A model generated the notes under the pieces. The model searched no databases. It was not told the DNA's origin and was given only the letters and a program-made list of their open reading frames with translations. Below, piece by piece: positions 1 to 11,604 of a stretch of 64,000 nucleotides of DNA. Source of the stretch: Chaetomium olivaceum (lineage: Eukaryota > Ascomycota > Sordariomycetes > Sordariales > Chaetomiaceae); assembly GCA_039881045.1 (NCBI GenBank), contig JAYWVB010000005.1, positions 186,001-250,000 of the forward strand, read 5' to 3'. The first letter of the stretch is position 1. Every line of letters starts with the position of its first letter. The position numbers and the translations under genes were made by a program.

Positions 1-680
1 TAGAACACCAGATCCGAGACGTCCATGCCCATGCCGAGACAGTTCTTGCGCAGGACTTCCGGCTCGAGACACTTATCGTCGTTGGCCAAATACAGCTCCA
101 TCATCTGCCCTCCATCTACACCACAAACCGCCTCACCCTTCCACCCAGCCATCGTCTCGCACAGCCCGGCGACGCGCTCGACATAGTACTGCCGCAGCTC
201 CTCGCTCATAGTTGACCACGCCTCCGTGAGCGTCACTCCCGGAACGCGGGAAACGATCAAGTAGTACCGCCCATCCCACTCGCCGTGATAGAGGACGGCG
301 GGCAAACGGCAGTCCAGCCGTTCCTTTTGGGAGTAGAGAAACTCGAGCGTGGCGTGTTCGGGAGTGACGTGCGGAAGCCGGCGGTCACGGGCTTTGATGT
401 AGGCTCCGCCGGCGCTCCAGACGGCGGACTGGTCCCCTGCGGCGTATACCCTGGGCAGCACAGCCGACTGCTCAGGGTGTGGGTGATGGTCCGGTAAAGG
501 GGCAGGGGCGTCGGAAAGGACGAAGAACCCGCCTGAGCCGTCATCCCATGATGCGTGATACCGCTGGTGAGATTGGGGTGGGTTTGGCTGTCGGGAAAGT
601 AGTAGTCTCTCGCCAAGTAGCCAGGTGTTGTCGTCGACGGCTTGGATTGAGTCGTTGACGTGCGTTTTGGGGGATGACAT
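1..680 (-). CDS. APH-family phosphotransferase-like protein, N-terminal part, cut by the window edge
   Basis: An open frame of about 226 codons runs from an ATG at 680 to the left edge with no stop. The chain begins MSSPKTHVNDSIQAVDD. Its readable core has a lobe-linking stretch YYLIVSRVPGVTLTEAW followed by a helix SEELRQYYVERVAGLCETMA. That pattern (hinge strand, then PG.TL..AW, then a helix preceding the catalytic segment) is typical of fungal aminoglycoside-phosphotransferase-fold (PF01636) small-molecule kinases. The HGDL catalytic loop and DFG-like metal site would lie to the left of the window and cannot be checked. The substrate is unknown; fungal members are numerous and rarely drug-resistance enzymes. 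It is divergent from the glutamate decarboxylase gene. No intron is needed in the visible part. A choline-kinase-like or fructosamine-kinase-like protein of the same fold cannot be excluded. Confidence 0.72.
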   Translation of the reverse strand, partial: MSSPKTHVNDSIQAVDDNTWLLGERLLLSRQPNPPQSHQRYHASWDDGSGGFFVLSDAPAPLPDHHPHPEQSAVLPRVYAAGDQSAVWSAGGAYIKARDRRLPHVTPEHATLEFLYSQKERLDCRLPAVLYHGEWDGRYYLIVSRVPGVTLTEAWSTMSEELRQYYVERVAGLCETMAGWKGEAVCGVDGGQMMELYLANDDKCLEPEVLRKNCLGMGMDVSDLVF

Positions 681-1535
681 GTTGCAGGCGAATGTTCTGC
701 ATAAGAGATCCACCGAATGCTCGGTTCCCTATTTGCCTGTTCTGCGGCGCTGAAGCAGATGGAGAAAACAGCGCTGCATCAAGACAAGCATGATGTCAAT
801 TCCATGACCTGATTCGCCAAGGCCGATCGACAAGGCTGCATAAAACAAGCTTTATAGGAGCAGTGTCGGAATAGTGCCACAATGGCCCCGGTCTGCCCTC
901 CACCCCTCCATCCGACAGCTCCAGGGACATGACATGCAGCAACTACCTGACTAAGAACGTGTTTGGGCAGCCAATTGACAAGGTTTGCCAATGGGAAAAC
1001 CGGGGCAGAAAATGGATGAGGAGGGCATGCATCGCAGCTGCCCAATAAAACAGCCCATCGGGGGAGCACATTGTCCGGAGGAAGCAGCTGCTTTGTGCTG
1101 CACTTGCCAACTGGAGCTTCCATGACCCCTCTTTTACGTATGTATGTACCTCTCGGGTCCGTCTTTAACGCGGGGCGGCCTCCTTCGTCCCATGGTTCCT
1201 TCTCTCTCTCATCGGCTTTGTTTCTCGTGAAAATTGGTTAATGAGATAATCCCTACTGCTTCTAGTAACTGTGTCAGACCGGTCAGTGCCTTGCCCATTT
1301 CCATCTCCTGACCCCCACAACCCGGTCAGGAGATATCCAGCGCCCAAGTCCCATTCCCATGTGTGCCGCGTTTGCATCACCCGATAGCTGACAAAACTGA
1401 ACCAAAAAGGAGTTTAGACCTGCTTTACCGTTTATAAACCACTTGCTGGCTCCCGATATCTCAACAGCATTGCTGCCCTGGGACATTGATAACCTCTGAC
1501 TACCCGCACACAACAATCTCCCCTCAATTGCAAAC
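681..1535. promoter_or_regulatory. Divergent intergenic region with a TATA-like box
   Basis: This gap separates the divergent APH-like gene and glutamate decarboxylase. Small open frames here show no coding pattern. A TATAAA at 1433-1438 lies about 100 bp before the decarboxylase ATG, a plausible core promoter position for a fungal gene with a short leader. Nothing else is recognised. Confidence 0.35.
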
Positions 1536-3312
1536 ATGGTGCACCTTCAAACCATCAAGCCTGCAGATGATGTGAACAAGATTGTCGACGGCATCAAAAA
1601 GGTCCACCTCCAATTAGCCAATGATGACGACAGCTTCACTACGAGCGTCTACGGCTCGCGGTTTGCCGCCCAGGACCTACCCCGCCACGAGATGCCCGAG
1701 CATGAGATGCCCAAGGATGTGGCCTACCGCATGATCAAGGACGATCTGAGCCTGGACGGAAATCCAATGCTAAAGTGAGCTTCTACTCAACCCAATTCCG
1801 TCAGGAGACTTACCCCAGACTAGCTTGGCTTCATTCGTCACGACATATATGGTAGGTCCGATCGGTAATTGCATACCCCGGCTTCATATCCTAACAGTCC
1901 CCAGGAGGAAGAAGCCGAGAAACTCATGGCCGAGTCCTTCTCCAAGAACTTCATCGACTACGAGGAGTACCCCCAGTCGGCCGACATCCAGAACCGCTGT
2001 GTCTCCATGATCGGCCGCCTATTCAACGCCCCGGTCGGCTCCAGCGATGCCGACGCCATCGGCACGTCGTGCGTCGGCAGCTCCGAGGCTATCATGCTGA
2101 GCGTGCTCGCCATGAAGAAGCGCTGGAAGAACAAGCGGGCGGCCGAGGGCAAGCCGACTGACCGGCCCAACATTGTCATGTCGTCGGCCGTGCAGGTCTG
2201 CTGGGAGAAGGCGACGCGCTACTTTGAGGTCGAGGAGAAGCTTGTGTATTGCACCGAGGACCGCTACGTCATCGACCCCAAAGAGACGGTCGACCTGGTG
2301 GACGAGAACACCATTGGTATTTGCTGCATTCTGGGCACGACTTATACTGGTGAGTATGAGGACGTCAAGGCGGTCAACGACTTGTTGAACGAGAGAGGCC
2401 TCGACACGCCCATTCATGTTGATGCGGCCAGTGGCGGGTTCGTGGCGCCGTTTGTGGTGCCTGACCTCGAGTGGGATTTCAGGCTAGACCATGTTGTGTC
2501 AATCAACGTCTCCGGACATAAGGTAATCTTCACCCCTCGACGACACCGGATTTCCGTGTACTAACTGGCCCTTTCAGTATGGCCTCGTCTACCCCGGTGT
2601 TGGCTGGGTCGTCTGGCGTAGCGCCGAGTTCCTCCCGCAGGAGCTCGTCTTCAATATCAACTACCTGGGTGCCGACCAGGCGTCATTCACGCTGAACTTC
2701 AGCAAGAGCGCCAGCCAAGTCATCGGACAGTACTACCAGCTCATCCGGCTCGGGAAGCACGGCTACCGCGCCATCATGAGCAACCTGACGCGCACGGCCA
2801 ACTACCTGTCTGACTCGCTCGAGGCGCTCGGCTTCATCATCATGTCCAAGAAGTCGGGCGAGGGCCTACCGCTGGTCGCCTTCCGGCTGCCGCCGCAAGA
2901 GGACCGCAACTACGACGAGTTCTCGCTCGCCCACGCCCTGCGATCACGGGGCTGGGTTGTCCCGGCTTACACCATGGCGCCCCACACCGAGAACCTCAAG
3001 ATGCTGCGCGTAGTCGTGCGCGAGGATTTTACTAAGAACCGATGCGACGCCTTGATTGCCGACATTAAGCTCAGCCAGTCGCTGCTCGAGGAGATGGACC
3101 GCGAGAGCATCAAGAAGCAGCAGGACTTTATCCACAAGCACCACACCGCGAGCGGCAAGGCGCCGCATAACCACCCCAAATACCGGGTAAGTGACATGTT
3201 TCTCTTTCTTGATTTTCTGTGATATCACAAAGCGCTGTGACGCTAACCGCATGAATAGAAGGAGAAGCACTCGCTCCAGGGGAAGACCGGGAAGACTCAT
3301 GCTGTCTGCTAA
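1536..3312 (+). CDS. GAD1: Glutamate decarboxylase (PLP-dependent)
   Basis: Five exons: 1536-1774, 1824-1851, 1905-2522, 2578-3186 and 3259-3312, giving 515 residues, the usual length for this family. All junctions keep frame and use GT-AG. The enzyme decarboxylates L-glutamate to GABA in the cytosol. In fungi it feeds the GABA shunt and is linked to oxidative-stress tolerance and conidial germination. Motifs seen: NIVMSSAVQVCWEKATRYF in the PLP domain, the cofactor-binding HVDAASGGFVAPF, and the lysine loop SINVSGHKYGLVYPGVGW, whose His-Lys pair carries the PLP-binding lysine (about residue 295) and is formed across intron 4. A tiny 28-bp second exon is needed to join the N-terminal domain to EEEAEKLMAESF. 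The C-terminal tail ends KTHAVC. Fungal members can bind calmodulin through the C-terminus, but I see no clear site. Confidence 0.95.
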
Positions 3313-3992
3313 GACGCATACGAGGAGAGAGCTGCTCGCTGCGAATTACATGCCCGCTATGACGGATGATTGATAGCGATGTCTTGATTTGGTTGGAGCC
3401 GTCTAGGGTATTTCTCGCTGCATTTCGTGCATGTAATTGAGTCATAGATGCCATGCCACTAGAGCCTTGAGAACGAGGTGGTTTTCTGCAGCATCTTGAT
3501 TCCATATGGTGGTTGAATTGGGTCAATTGAAATCCATAGTTGTCTGCTAGATGGCCCCCAAAACCACTTTCGGGAAACAACCAGACCAGCTCGACAATGG
3601 ATTGTTTCTTTCTCTGTGTTGCTTTCACTCTTACAGAGTTGCGAGAACCTTGATGGACCGCTGCATCTCGCCAAGTCCCTTATCGATAACACAATTCCTG
3701 GTGGTGTGGGTCAAACCCCGGCTCCCGACATCGCTTTGAGGTTTTTGTGAAATGAAACATGACTCTTGTTGACACCAATGCTGTGACTAACAAGCCAAGT
3801 CGTCACCATTGAAGGATATAAGTCGTTCATGTCCAAGGAGACTTATTTACTTCAATTGATCCTCGGTGGTCTGACTTGAAATCTCACCTTCCCCCTACGC
3901 TCTCAACGAGTCCATCTTTTTCATCACCTTCATCTCAACCACTATCACCCTTCCTTAGCCTCCCGGTCTCTTGGTCTCATAATCCCTTAATA
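3313..3992. other. Intergenic region between GAD1 and ARG8
   Basis: No gene is seen. The last 120 bp before the next ATG are CT-rich, as in a fungal 5' leader. TGACTC (3762 region) and TGACTAA (3784 region) resemble half or near-complete Gcn4/CPC1 general amino-acid control sites. That would fit an arginine-biosynthesis gene, but such short motifs are weak evidence. Confidence 0.3.
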
Positions 3993-5489
3993 ATGGCCTT
4001 TCGCACATCATTGCGGCTCGTCGCCGCCGCCCGCTCAGCAGCAACCCGCCCGGTAGCAGCCCGGTTCTACTCCCAGGCCACCACGGTACCCACCTCGAGC
4101 GCCTCGTCCGTGACGGCCGCCCAGATCAAGAGGGATGCCGCCCTGCCCAACCCCGACCCGGCAGAGGACTCGGCCAGCGCCGCCCTCGTCCGCGAGCATG
4201 CCCCCTACATGGTGGCCACCTACGCCCGCCCGCCCCCCGTGTTCGTCAAAGGCGAGGGCTCTTATCTCTACGACATTGAGAACAAGAAGTACCTCGACTT
4301 CACCGCGGGGATTGCCGTCAACTCGCTCGGCCACTGCGATCCCGAGATTTCGACTCTGATCGCACAGCAGGTAACTCACCCTTCCCTTTCCCCAGCATAC
4401 CTTGGTTCCCAGTATAAGCCCAACCACTAACCCCAACCCCAGGCCAAAACCCTCATGCACGCCTCCAATCTCTACTACAACCCCTGGACGGGGACGCTCT
4501 CCAAGCTGCTCATCGAGCAAACCCTCGCCTCCGGCGGCATGCACGACGCCGCCGCCGCCTTCATCTGCAACTCCGGCAGCGAAGCCAACGAAGCGGCCAT
4601 CAAATTCGCCCGCAAAGCCGCCAAGGTCACCTCCCCCTCAGACCCCAACTCCAACAACAACAACAAACACGAAATCGTCTCCTTCCGCAACGCCTTCCAC
4701 GGCCGCACCATGGGCGCCCTCTCGGCGACGCCCAACCCCAAATACCAAGCGCCCTTCACGCCGCTGATCCCGGGCTGCCGCGTCGGCGACCTCAACGACA
4801 CCGCCTCTCTCCCCTCCCTCATCACCGCACAAACCTGCGCCGTGCTGGTCGAGCCCATCCAGGGCGAGGGCGGCGTGCAGGTCGCGTCGGACGCCTTCCT
4901 CGCCGCGCTCGCCGCCCGCTGCCGCGACGTCGACGCCGTGCTGGTCTACGACGAGATCCAGTGCGGCCTGTCGCGCACCGGCCAGTTCTGGGCCCACGCC
5001 CACCTGCCCCCCGACGCCCACCCGGATATCGTCACCACGGCCAAGGCGCTCGGCAACGGCTTCCCCATCGGCGCGACGCTGGTCAACGCGCGCGTGGCCG
5101 GCAAGATCAAGGTCGGCGACCACGGGACGACGTTTGGCGGGAATCCGCTGGCGTGTCGGGTGGCGGTGAGGATTGTGGAGAGGTTGGCTGAGAAGGGGTT
5201 GCTGGAAGGGGTGGTGCGGAAGGGGGCGTTGTTTAGGGAGGGGTTTGAGAGGTTGAGGGGCAAGTTCCCCGGGTTGGTGCAGGAGGTCAGGGGGAAGGGG
5301 TTGATCTTGGGGCTGCAGCTGAGTGAGGACCCGGCGGGGATTGTGAGGGCGGCGAGGGAGAGGGGGTTGTTGGTTATTACGGCGGGGACGAATACGTTGC
5401 GGTTTGTGCCGAGTTTGGTGATGAGTGAGGAGGAGATTAGGGAGGGGTTGGGGATTTTGGAGGAGGCCATTGTCGCGACGAGGGAGTAG
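3993..5489 (+). CDS. ARG8: Acetylornithine aminotransferase, mitochondrial
   Basis: Two exons, 3993-4370 and 4443-5489, encode 474 residues. The enzyme transfers an amino group from glutamate to N-acetylglutamate semialdehyde in arginine (ornithine) synthesis in the mitochondrial matrix. The N-terminus MAFRTSLRLVAAARSAATRP is Arg/Ala/Ser-rich without acids, a classic matrix presequence. Class-III aminotransferase motifs follow: YLDFTAGIAVNSLGH, FICNSGSEANEAAIKFARK, FHGRTMGALSATPNPKYQ, VEPIQGEGGV, VLVYDEIQCGLSRTG, the PLP lysine in TTAKALGNGFPIGATLV, and GTTFGGNPLACRVA. The intron lies just after the SLGH block. Ornithine aminotransferase is the nearest alternative, but the presequence plus the bacterial ArgD-like spacing favours Arg8. 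Third-position GC is very high in the first half and falls near the 3' end, where codons become G-rich with many GGG/GAG. Confidence 0.94.
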
Positions 5490-6901
5490 TGCATACATAC
5501 ATAAAACAGAGACGGCGGTTGGTGAGTAAGGGCGGGGGGGTGAGTCAGGTAGGAGAAAAGTGTAGAGGAGAGCTGTCTGTGTTGCCGTTGTTTTCGATTG
5601 GGTTCGGTGTCTAGATCTCAGGTATGTGTTCCAGTCAGGATGGAGTTGGGAGTCAAAAACCTTGAAGTTGGTTGAGCAAGCATGACCTGACCGGGGGCAC
5701 TCGTGATACCTTTGCATCTTGTGTGGTGAATGTGTAAAAAAAGAAAAAAAAAAGAAAAAAAGAAAAGCATGATTTGTGACATGGATACAAGAGTAACTAA
5801 GTAACAAAGCCGATCTATGAAAGTACCACGCCCCTAACTAGTTACCATGTTTTGTGGACGTGGAAGGGTAATACGAAGCATGACAAGTACATACGTGGCT
5901 GTATAGCCGGTCTTGTAGAACAAAGACAGTTGTGTCACCGTCACCCCTTTTGCCATCCATGCCTGGTGCAAGCGGTTCTCTGCAATGGCGATTTACTGTC
6001 GAACGGGTGACGAGGGAAGCTGGTTTATGCAACGCAGATCTCGTACACTTCCCGTAGTTACGTACGTAATCGTATTGTGTTCGCTCAAGGGCAGTCGGGG
6101 TTTGGCTGGTTTGTAACACTTTCTTTCTCTGTGTTGGCGGGTGTCATGCCATGCCACGCCACCGCTGTCACCAGAACGTTGCTAAACAGGTGACAGATCG
6201 GTGTGGAAACGAAACATTGGCAGACGTAACCACCAACTACCTAACCTATGGTAGTGTATAGTCGGCATTGTGAGATCGCCTTCATCCAAGATGAACACAC
6301 ATACCTGTGCACGAGATCATCTCGCGAAACGAAACACACTTGTGGTTGGCCTCCCAAATCAGTCCCACAAAACACAACGCATAAACTCAGCATCCTTCAT
6401 CACATCAGGCTCGTGTCAAGTGTCAAAAACTCCACAAGGCGTAGTCAAACGAAAGGTAGTATTTCATCCACGTCATGTCATGTGTATCCGCAAAGGTTTG
6501 CGTGCCCAAATCCCCTGTTTTCTCTAGCGAGTGCCCCAGATCTCTCGATGGTACTGTTACATACAACCAGCCGGCTTGCCAATTCCATTCCAAATAGCAA
6601 AACTAAAAAGCAGAAAATAAACGGTCAAACGCCTGACGAAGGGCCAGAAACTAGTTCTTGCCTTCCCTATGTCTCAATGAACGAGTGACAATCAAAGTCA
6701 ACCAGCCACCTCCCATCACCCGAGAGAGAGAGAAAAAGAAGTAGCTAGTCAACGGGGTATAGAAGAAGTGATGCAATCAAATCATGCAAAAAACCGAGCC
6801 CCCAACAGGGTTGGCGACCCAAAAGGCCGTGGTGTCATTATCCCAAGAAAACAACACCCGGTCAAGAAATGAAATCGCATCCACACCTCAAACTCAACCA
6901 C
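5490..6901. other. Convergent intergenic region; A-rich tract near the ARG8 3' end
   Basis: ARG8 and the AA11 gene converge on this gap of about 1.4 kb. An A/G homopurine tract at 5737-5764 lies about 250 bp past the ARG8 stop. It may belong to the 3' end of the transcript. No conserved protein, RNA gene or repeat family is recognised. Confidence 0.4.
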
Positions 6902-8182
6902 TTAGGCGAGGCGAGCCCTGGAGGCGCCACGGAAGCGGCGGACGCGCAGCTTCTTGGTGGCGGCCTCAATGGAGAGGGTGCCGGTCTCGCCGACCTTGCA
7001 GACGGTGCCGGCGGAGACGGCCTGCGGGGCGGACCAGGCGCCGCTGGCGCAGCGCTGGAACGAGATGCCGCCGATGCAGTTCCAGGCGCCCTCCTCCGTG
7101 CAGGCAGTGCCCTGGGCGTGGCCGCCAGCAGTGTTGCCAGATCCAGAGCCAGAGCCGGAGCCGGAGCCGGAGCCGGAGCCAGCACCGCCAGTGGCAGCGG
7201 GAGGAGCGACGGCGGTCTGGGTGACGAGGGTGGTGGGCTGAGCAGCGGGAGGGGTGATGAAGACGCCACTAGAAGAAGATGGTAAGCTTGAGTTCGCAGA
7301 CGCGGTAGTAGTAGTAAGAGTAGTAGAGTTGGTGAACACATACCCAGGGAGCGAGGGAGGGTTGGAAGGGGTGGGAGCGGGAGCAGCCGTGGCCTGCACG
7401 GCAGTAGAGCTCGGCGCATCGCCACCCTGGTTGCCTTCACCAGAGCCGGAGCCAGAGCCGGAGCCAGATCCAGAGCCAGAGCCAGCACCACCACCAGTGG
7501 AGCCGCAGCTGCCGACGGGGGGGCCGACCTTGCCACCGTTGTTGACGACATCCGGGCCCGGGTCGGGGTACTCAACATCAGAGCCCTCGCTGGTCTTGCA
7601 GCCGTTGCCAATGTTGGCGACGAAGACCTGGGGGCGCGAAGAGAAGGGAGCGGAAGCGCGGGTCTTGACCTCGCGCTTGCTACCGCCGCCAATGGTGACA
7701 GCGGCGCAGTTCATGTACTGCTCGCGGTTGCCGATGTTGTTGTTCCAGGTCCAGGCCCAGATGGCCTCACCCGTGGGGGCGTCCGAGGGGATGGTGAAGG
7801 GGTAGTTGGAGGCGAGCGGGCAGCCACCGATGATGGACTGGATGACGGTGAAGGTCTTACCCTGGTCGTAGCTCAAGCTGACCTGGCACGAGCCGCCGCC
7901 GTGGGGGGCGCCGCCGACAACGGTGAAGTTGTAGCTGCCGCCGGGAGCGAACTCAGCGGTGGGGGCGCCGGCAGGGGTGCCGAAGTCCGAGTGGTAGCCC
8001 TTGCACGGGTAGTTGGAGCCCGAGTCGGAAAGGGGAGCCGTGTTGGTGTAGTCGACGTTGACGGCGTTGGGGTTGAACTTGGACCGGAAGGGAGCCGGGT
8101 ACGAGATCTCCATGTGGGCGGCCGCAAGCTGGCTGCCAGCGAGCAGGGCAAGGGCGCCGGTGGTGAATCCGTTGTTGAACAT
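6902..8182 (-). CDS. AA11-family lytic polysaccharide monooxygenase with C-terminal X278-like module
   Basis: A single intronless frame of 426 residues. A signal peptide MFNNGFTTGALALLAGSQLAAA precedes His23, which becomes the N-terminal copper ligand of the histidine brace (HMEISYPAPFRSKFNP is a typical AA11 start). The second brace histidine is His94 in GGAPHGGGSCQVSLSYD and the probable axial tyrosine is Tyr156 in NREQYMNCAAV. AA11 enzymes oxidatively cleave chitin outside the cell, either in cell-wall remodelling or nutrient use. The catalytic domain ends near residue 228. Two almost identical Gly-Ser linkers (about 229-248 and 331-350) flank a Ser/Thr/Pro segment. A Cys-rich module then begins near 361 (CTEEGAWNC, RCASGAW, GTVC), resembling the X278 domain reported at the C-terminus of several AA11 proteins. 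A basic tail RRFRGASRARLA closes the chain, which is unusual. Confidence 0.88.
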   Translation of the reverse strand: MFNNGFTTGALALLAGSQLAAAHMEISYPAPFRSKFNPNAVNVDYTNTAPLSDSGSNYPCKGYHSDFGTPAGAPTAEFAPGGSYNFTVVGGAPHGGGSCQVSLSYDQGKTFTVIQSIIGGCPLASNYPFTIPSDAPTGEAIWAWTWNNNIGNREQYMNCAAVTIGGGSKREVKTRASAPFSSRPQVFVANIGNGCKTSEGSDVEYPDPGPDVVNNGGKVGPPVGSCGSTGGGAGSGSGSGSGSGSGSGEGNQGGDAPSSTAVQATAAPAPTPSNPPSLPGYVFTNSTTLTTTTASANSSLPSSSSGVFITPPAAQPTTLVTQTAVAPPAATGGAGSGSGSGSGSGSGSGNTAGGHAQGTACTEEGAWNCIGGISFQRCASGAWSAPQAVSAGTVCKVGETGTLSIEAATKKLRVRRFRGASRARLA

Positions 8183-11100
8183 CTTGACGGTTGTCGTAAT
8201 TGTTCTTTTTTGTTTTTTGAAGGGGTTGTTTCGTTTGCGATCGCGCGCTCAAAAGTGCCGGATAGGCGAGTTTGTTGGAAGTTGCAGGGAGCGAAGTTAG
8301 TCACTGACAGGACCAGCAGTTGTTGTCTTTTGTAATTTGAGCACTGCTCGTGAGCCACAAGAAGGAATGAAGTGGGCTTTGTGTTGTGTTGTTGTGAAGC
8401 TGTTGTTGGCTTGTCGCTATTGAGAACAATAGGCTTGTTTTTGTGTATCACAATCGAAAAGCACCGGGCTCAAAAATTGTGTGAAAGTGGTTCCGAGGGA
8501 CCGTGGTGTTGCAGAGAACAATGGGAAGTGAAAAAAAGACAATGAAGCCCGTGCCTGGAGCTGTTTGGTTTGAAGGAGAGAACGAGGCGCGATGCCGTGG
8601 TGATGAGGAGAGAATAAAAAGACGGTTCGACAAAGGGCGGGGAGTGTCTCCCTTTATCCTGATGTTTCTGTTCTCCCCCGTTCGTCCCTTAATGATTGGG
8701 TGTGAGTGGCTGATAGGTTGAGCAGAGCAGGCTTGTTTCGAACCCCACTAGCTGCACAGGGTCCTCTCGTCCCAAGCGTTCAGAGAGCCAAGCCTGAACA
8801 CAGCGACTCTCCCGTTGTGGGTAAGACGCCGCTTGGGATGGCAGGGGTGGCCCGGAAGGAGGTGGGGGGTACCTTGACGGGGGCGACGTGGCCACCGCAT
8901 TTGTCCGATGTTCGATGTCCAGACGAGCCAGACATGTGGCCTGGGTTGGCCTGGTTGGCCTCGGTGGCCTTCTCGTCTCTTTCCTTTTTTTCCCCTTCCC
9001 CCTGGAGCCCTGACTCCCTGCCCTGGTACCAGGAATTGCACGATCAACCCCCGCTTGCTGCCCATCCTGCGGGCCTGTGGCAAGTCGGCCGCCCACAGCG
9101 ACAAGGGTGAATGGAATATTTTCCGCTTCGAAGTGACACTGACAGGATTCTCCAGCTTCCCAATTCGGCACTTCTACCCTAAGTTTACAGGACTGCAGTA
9201 CTGTGCCGGATACTCACTTGCTTAGGTAGGTGTGTATGTAAGTCAAGTGTGATGACAGCCGCGCGCTCAGTTTGACCTGCAGTGGAGATTCTCGAGTTCT
9301 CCAGTGACCGCGATGGGCGTTCCGCTTCCCGTTTCCCGTATTCTTGGATGGGATGGCAGCTGTTTCTCAGTGAGACAAAAAAGCGTTGGTGTGACAGGTG
9401 ACAGGCACGGCGACCTTGTTGGCTGGCTCAGCGTTTGGCTGTCCGCTGCCCGCCGCTGCCAGTGGCACTTTTGAGAGGTGGCCCAGGTGGGGCAGCTGTG
9501 GTTCCCCCTTGCCGGACTTTGACCATGACTTTTCAACGTCTTGCCGAATCGCGGATCGAGGATGGCACACAACCAGGATGACTCGTGCAGCCAGTGGCTG
9601 CCAAAAAGGGGAAGGAGGCCTGAGAGAAAAAAAAAACACAGGGGTATCCCGCTTCTAGCGGCACCTGTGGATCTCGATATGCCAGGGGTGCAGAAAATGC
9701 CAACCAATCAAAAAATGAAGGTACCTGGCTGCATTCGCAGGCCCAGACGGAGGGGTTGATTGGCTCTCGAGCGGGGACCACTGCACAGCGGTGGTCTGGG
9801 CAAGATCCTGGGGAACCTGGCCGCAGCCGCCCGATTGGCCGAGTGCATGAACTTGAAACACCGCCTCCTTTCTCTCGCCCACCGAGCACCCCAGTCGTGC
9901 CCAGCCAGCGTCCTCGAACAAGCCCCGCCAACCCCGGTCCCTCCGTCCCATTGGGGCCCTTGTCCGGTCAGTCCACTGGCGACCGCGGGCTCGTGCCTCG
10001 GTTTTCCATTTCCACCTGAAGTCCAAGCTCATCAATCACATCGGGACCAGGAAGACGGGCCTGTACGTACGGAATATGCCTGTTCAACTACTGTGTAGAT
10101 ACCCGGGTGTGCTCGGCTTGCGCAGGGGCAGCCCATGTCGGATGCGGCTGCGCACATGGGACGGCTTCTTGTCAAAACTTGCAGGCTTGCACGCTTGGTA
10201 AAACGGGCTCAATGCTGCATCAAAGATGGAAAGTTCCCAATACGACCGTATCGAGGCAGCCCAGTGAGCACACTGCCGAGTGGGACTCGTATACCCGCAA
10301 CTCGACGTCTGGAACCTTCCTGTCAGAGGCAGAAACCACAGGCGCCATCGGTTTAACCCGAACGAATAACGGTAATACCACGGCGGAGAAGAGTTAGTGT
10401 CGTCCACACTTTTGGACACTTGTGTTTCAACTTCCAGCGATCGCGAAAAGCAGGCGGCCGCGGGGGTCGAGCCACCACCCACCACACCATGCCCAGATGC
10501 ATCCACGCGCCCACCCGATCTGGCCTCACCGCACCTTAATCGGAAGTCTGCTTGTGTGGGCTACCTCCTGCGTAACCTGCAGACTGCAGCAGACTGCCGG
10601 TGTTGTGCGGCGCGCGCTACTATTCGTAAATCGCTCAGAATAGGAAAGACAGGAAACAAAGTAAGACAACATGTGCAGAGAGGAGGGTGTGACATTTGCC
10701 AAAATAGCAGATGTTTCCCGCCAAGTTTACCCGCATCGGAACCATAAAAAGCAGTCGATGCTTTCCCATTTGCTTGCTTCCCGCGGTAGCAAGCGCTGTG
10801 TTTGCCATCACCTGCGCTAACCCCTCCTTGCTTACGTATGGCGGCGAGTCCGCGCCAGCAGCCCCGCCAGCAGCCCCGCCGGGCTTGATCTCAGTGGGCT
10901 GAACAAAAAGTGGGCAAGCCCTCAAAAAGCGCCTTGCCAGCCCATGCTCCCAGGTTCCATGGGTCAGGGAGAACCCCCGGCCCGACCAAAGACAGCCCTC
11001 ACGCCAGACGATCCAGCGCACAACCACCGCGCTTGGACTGATCGTCGAGACGGCCAGCCGCGCGCTCATGCACCATCTCAACCTGAGCGGCTGTCGATTG

Positions 11101-11366
11101 AGGAATCAAACGAGGAGTAACAGACGAGAAACAAACAGCTGAAAAACTCGAGACAGACGATTGCAAAAGAAACCGGCTTAGACCGGCTCTCGGGGGCGGA
11201 GAATGGAGAATGGAAGACAGCACAGACTCAAGAGAACCCCTGAACCTGGGAGTTGGGCCCCGCCGCCTGTCACCATCGTTCCATCCTTACCCACATTTGC
11301 TTCCGTGCTTTCGTTGACGGCGCAAGAAGCCGCCGCGATGAGGTGGCTTCCCAGGCGAGACGCCGT

Positions 11367-11604
11367 CTCGCCGTCAACGCTGTCTCGCCGTCAACGCTGT
11401 CTCGCCGTCAACGCTGTCTCGCCGTCAACGCTGTCTCGCCGTCAACGCTGTCTCGCCGTCAACGCTGTCTCGCCGTCAACGCTGTCTCGCCGTCAACGCT
11501 GTCTCGCCGTCAACGCTGTCTCGCCGTCAACGCTGTCTCGCCGTCAACGCTGTCTCGCCGTCAACGCTGTCTCGCCGTCAACGCTGTCTCGCCGTCAACG
11601 CTGT
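11367..11604. repeat. Minisatellite: 14 perfect copies of a 17-bp unit
   Basis: The unit ctcgccgtcaacgctgt is repeated head-to-tail exactly 14 times (238 bp) without a single substitution. Because 17 is not a multiple of three and the unit has no forward stop, all three forward frames stay open and encode the same 17-residue cycle. The apparent ORFs here are therefore an artefact. Perfect identity implies recent expansion or active homogenisation. Confidence 0.97.

Noticed and set aside
4638..5807. 389-codon minus-strand ORF opposite ARG8
   Set aside because: Shadow of the GC-rich ARG8 exon; composition is Pro/His/Arg-rich and no motif is seen, while the plus strand is a conserved aminotransferase.
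8706..8760. tRNA-like T-loop (ttcgaa) on the minus strand
   Set aside because: The flanking bases do not pair as a T-arm and no acceptor or anticodon stem can be drawn.
11367..11604. CRISPR-like array
   Set aside because: Repeats are head-to-tail with no spacers, and the genome is fungal.
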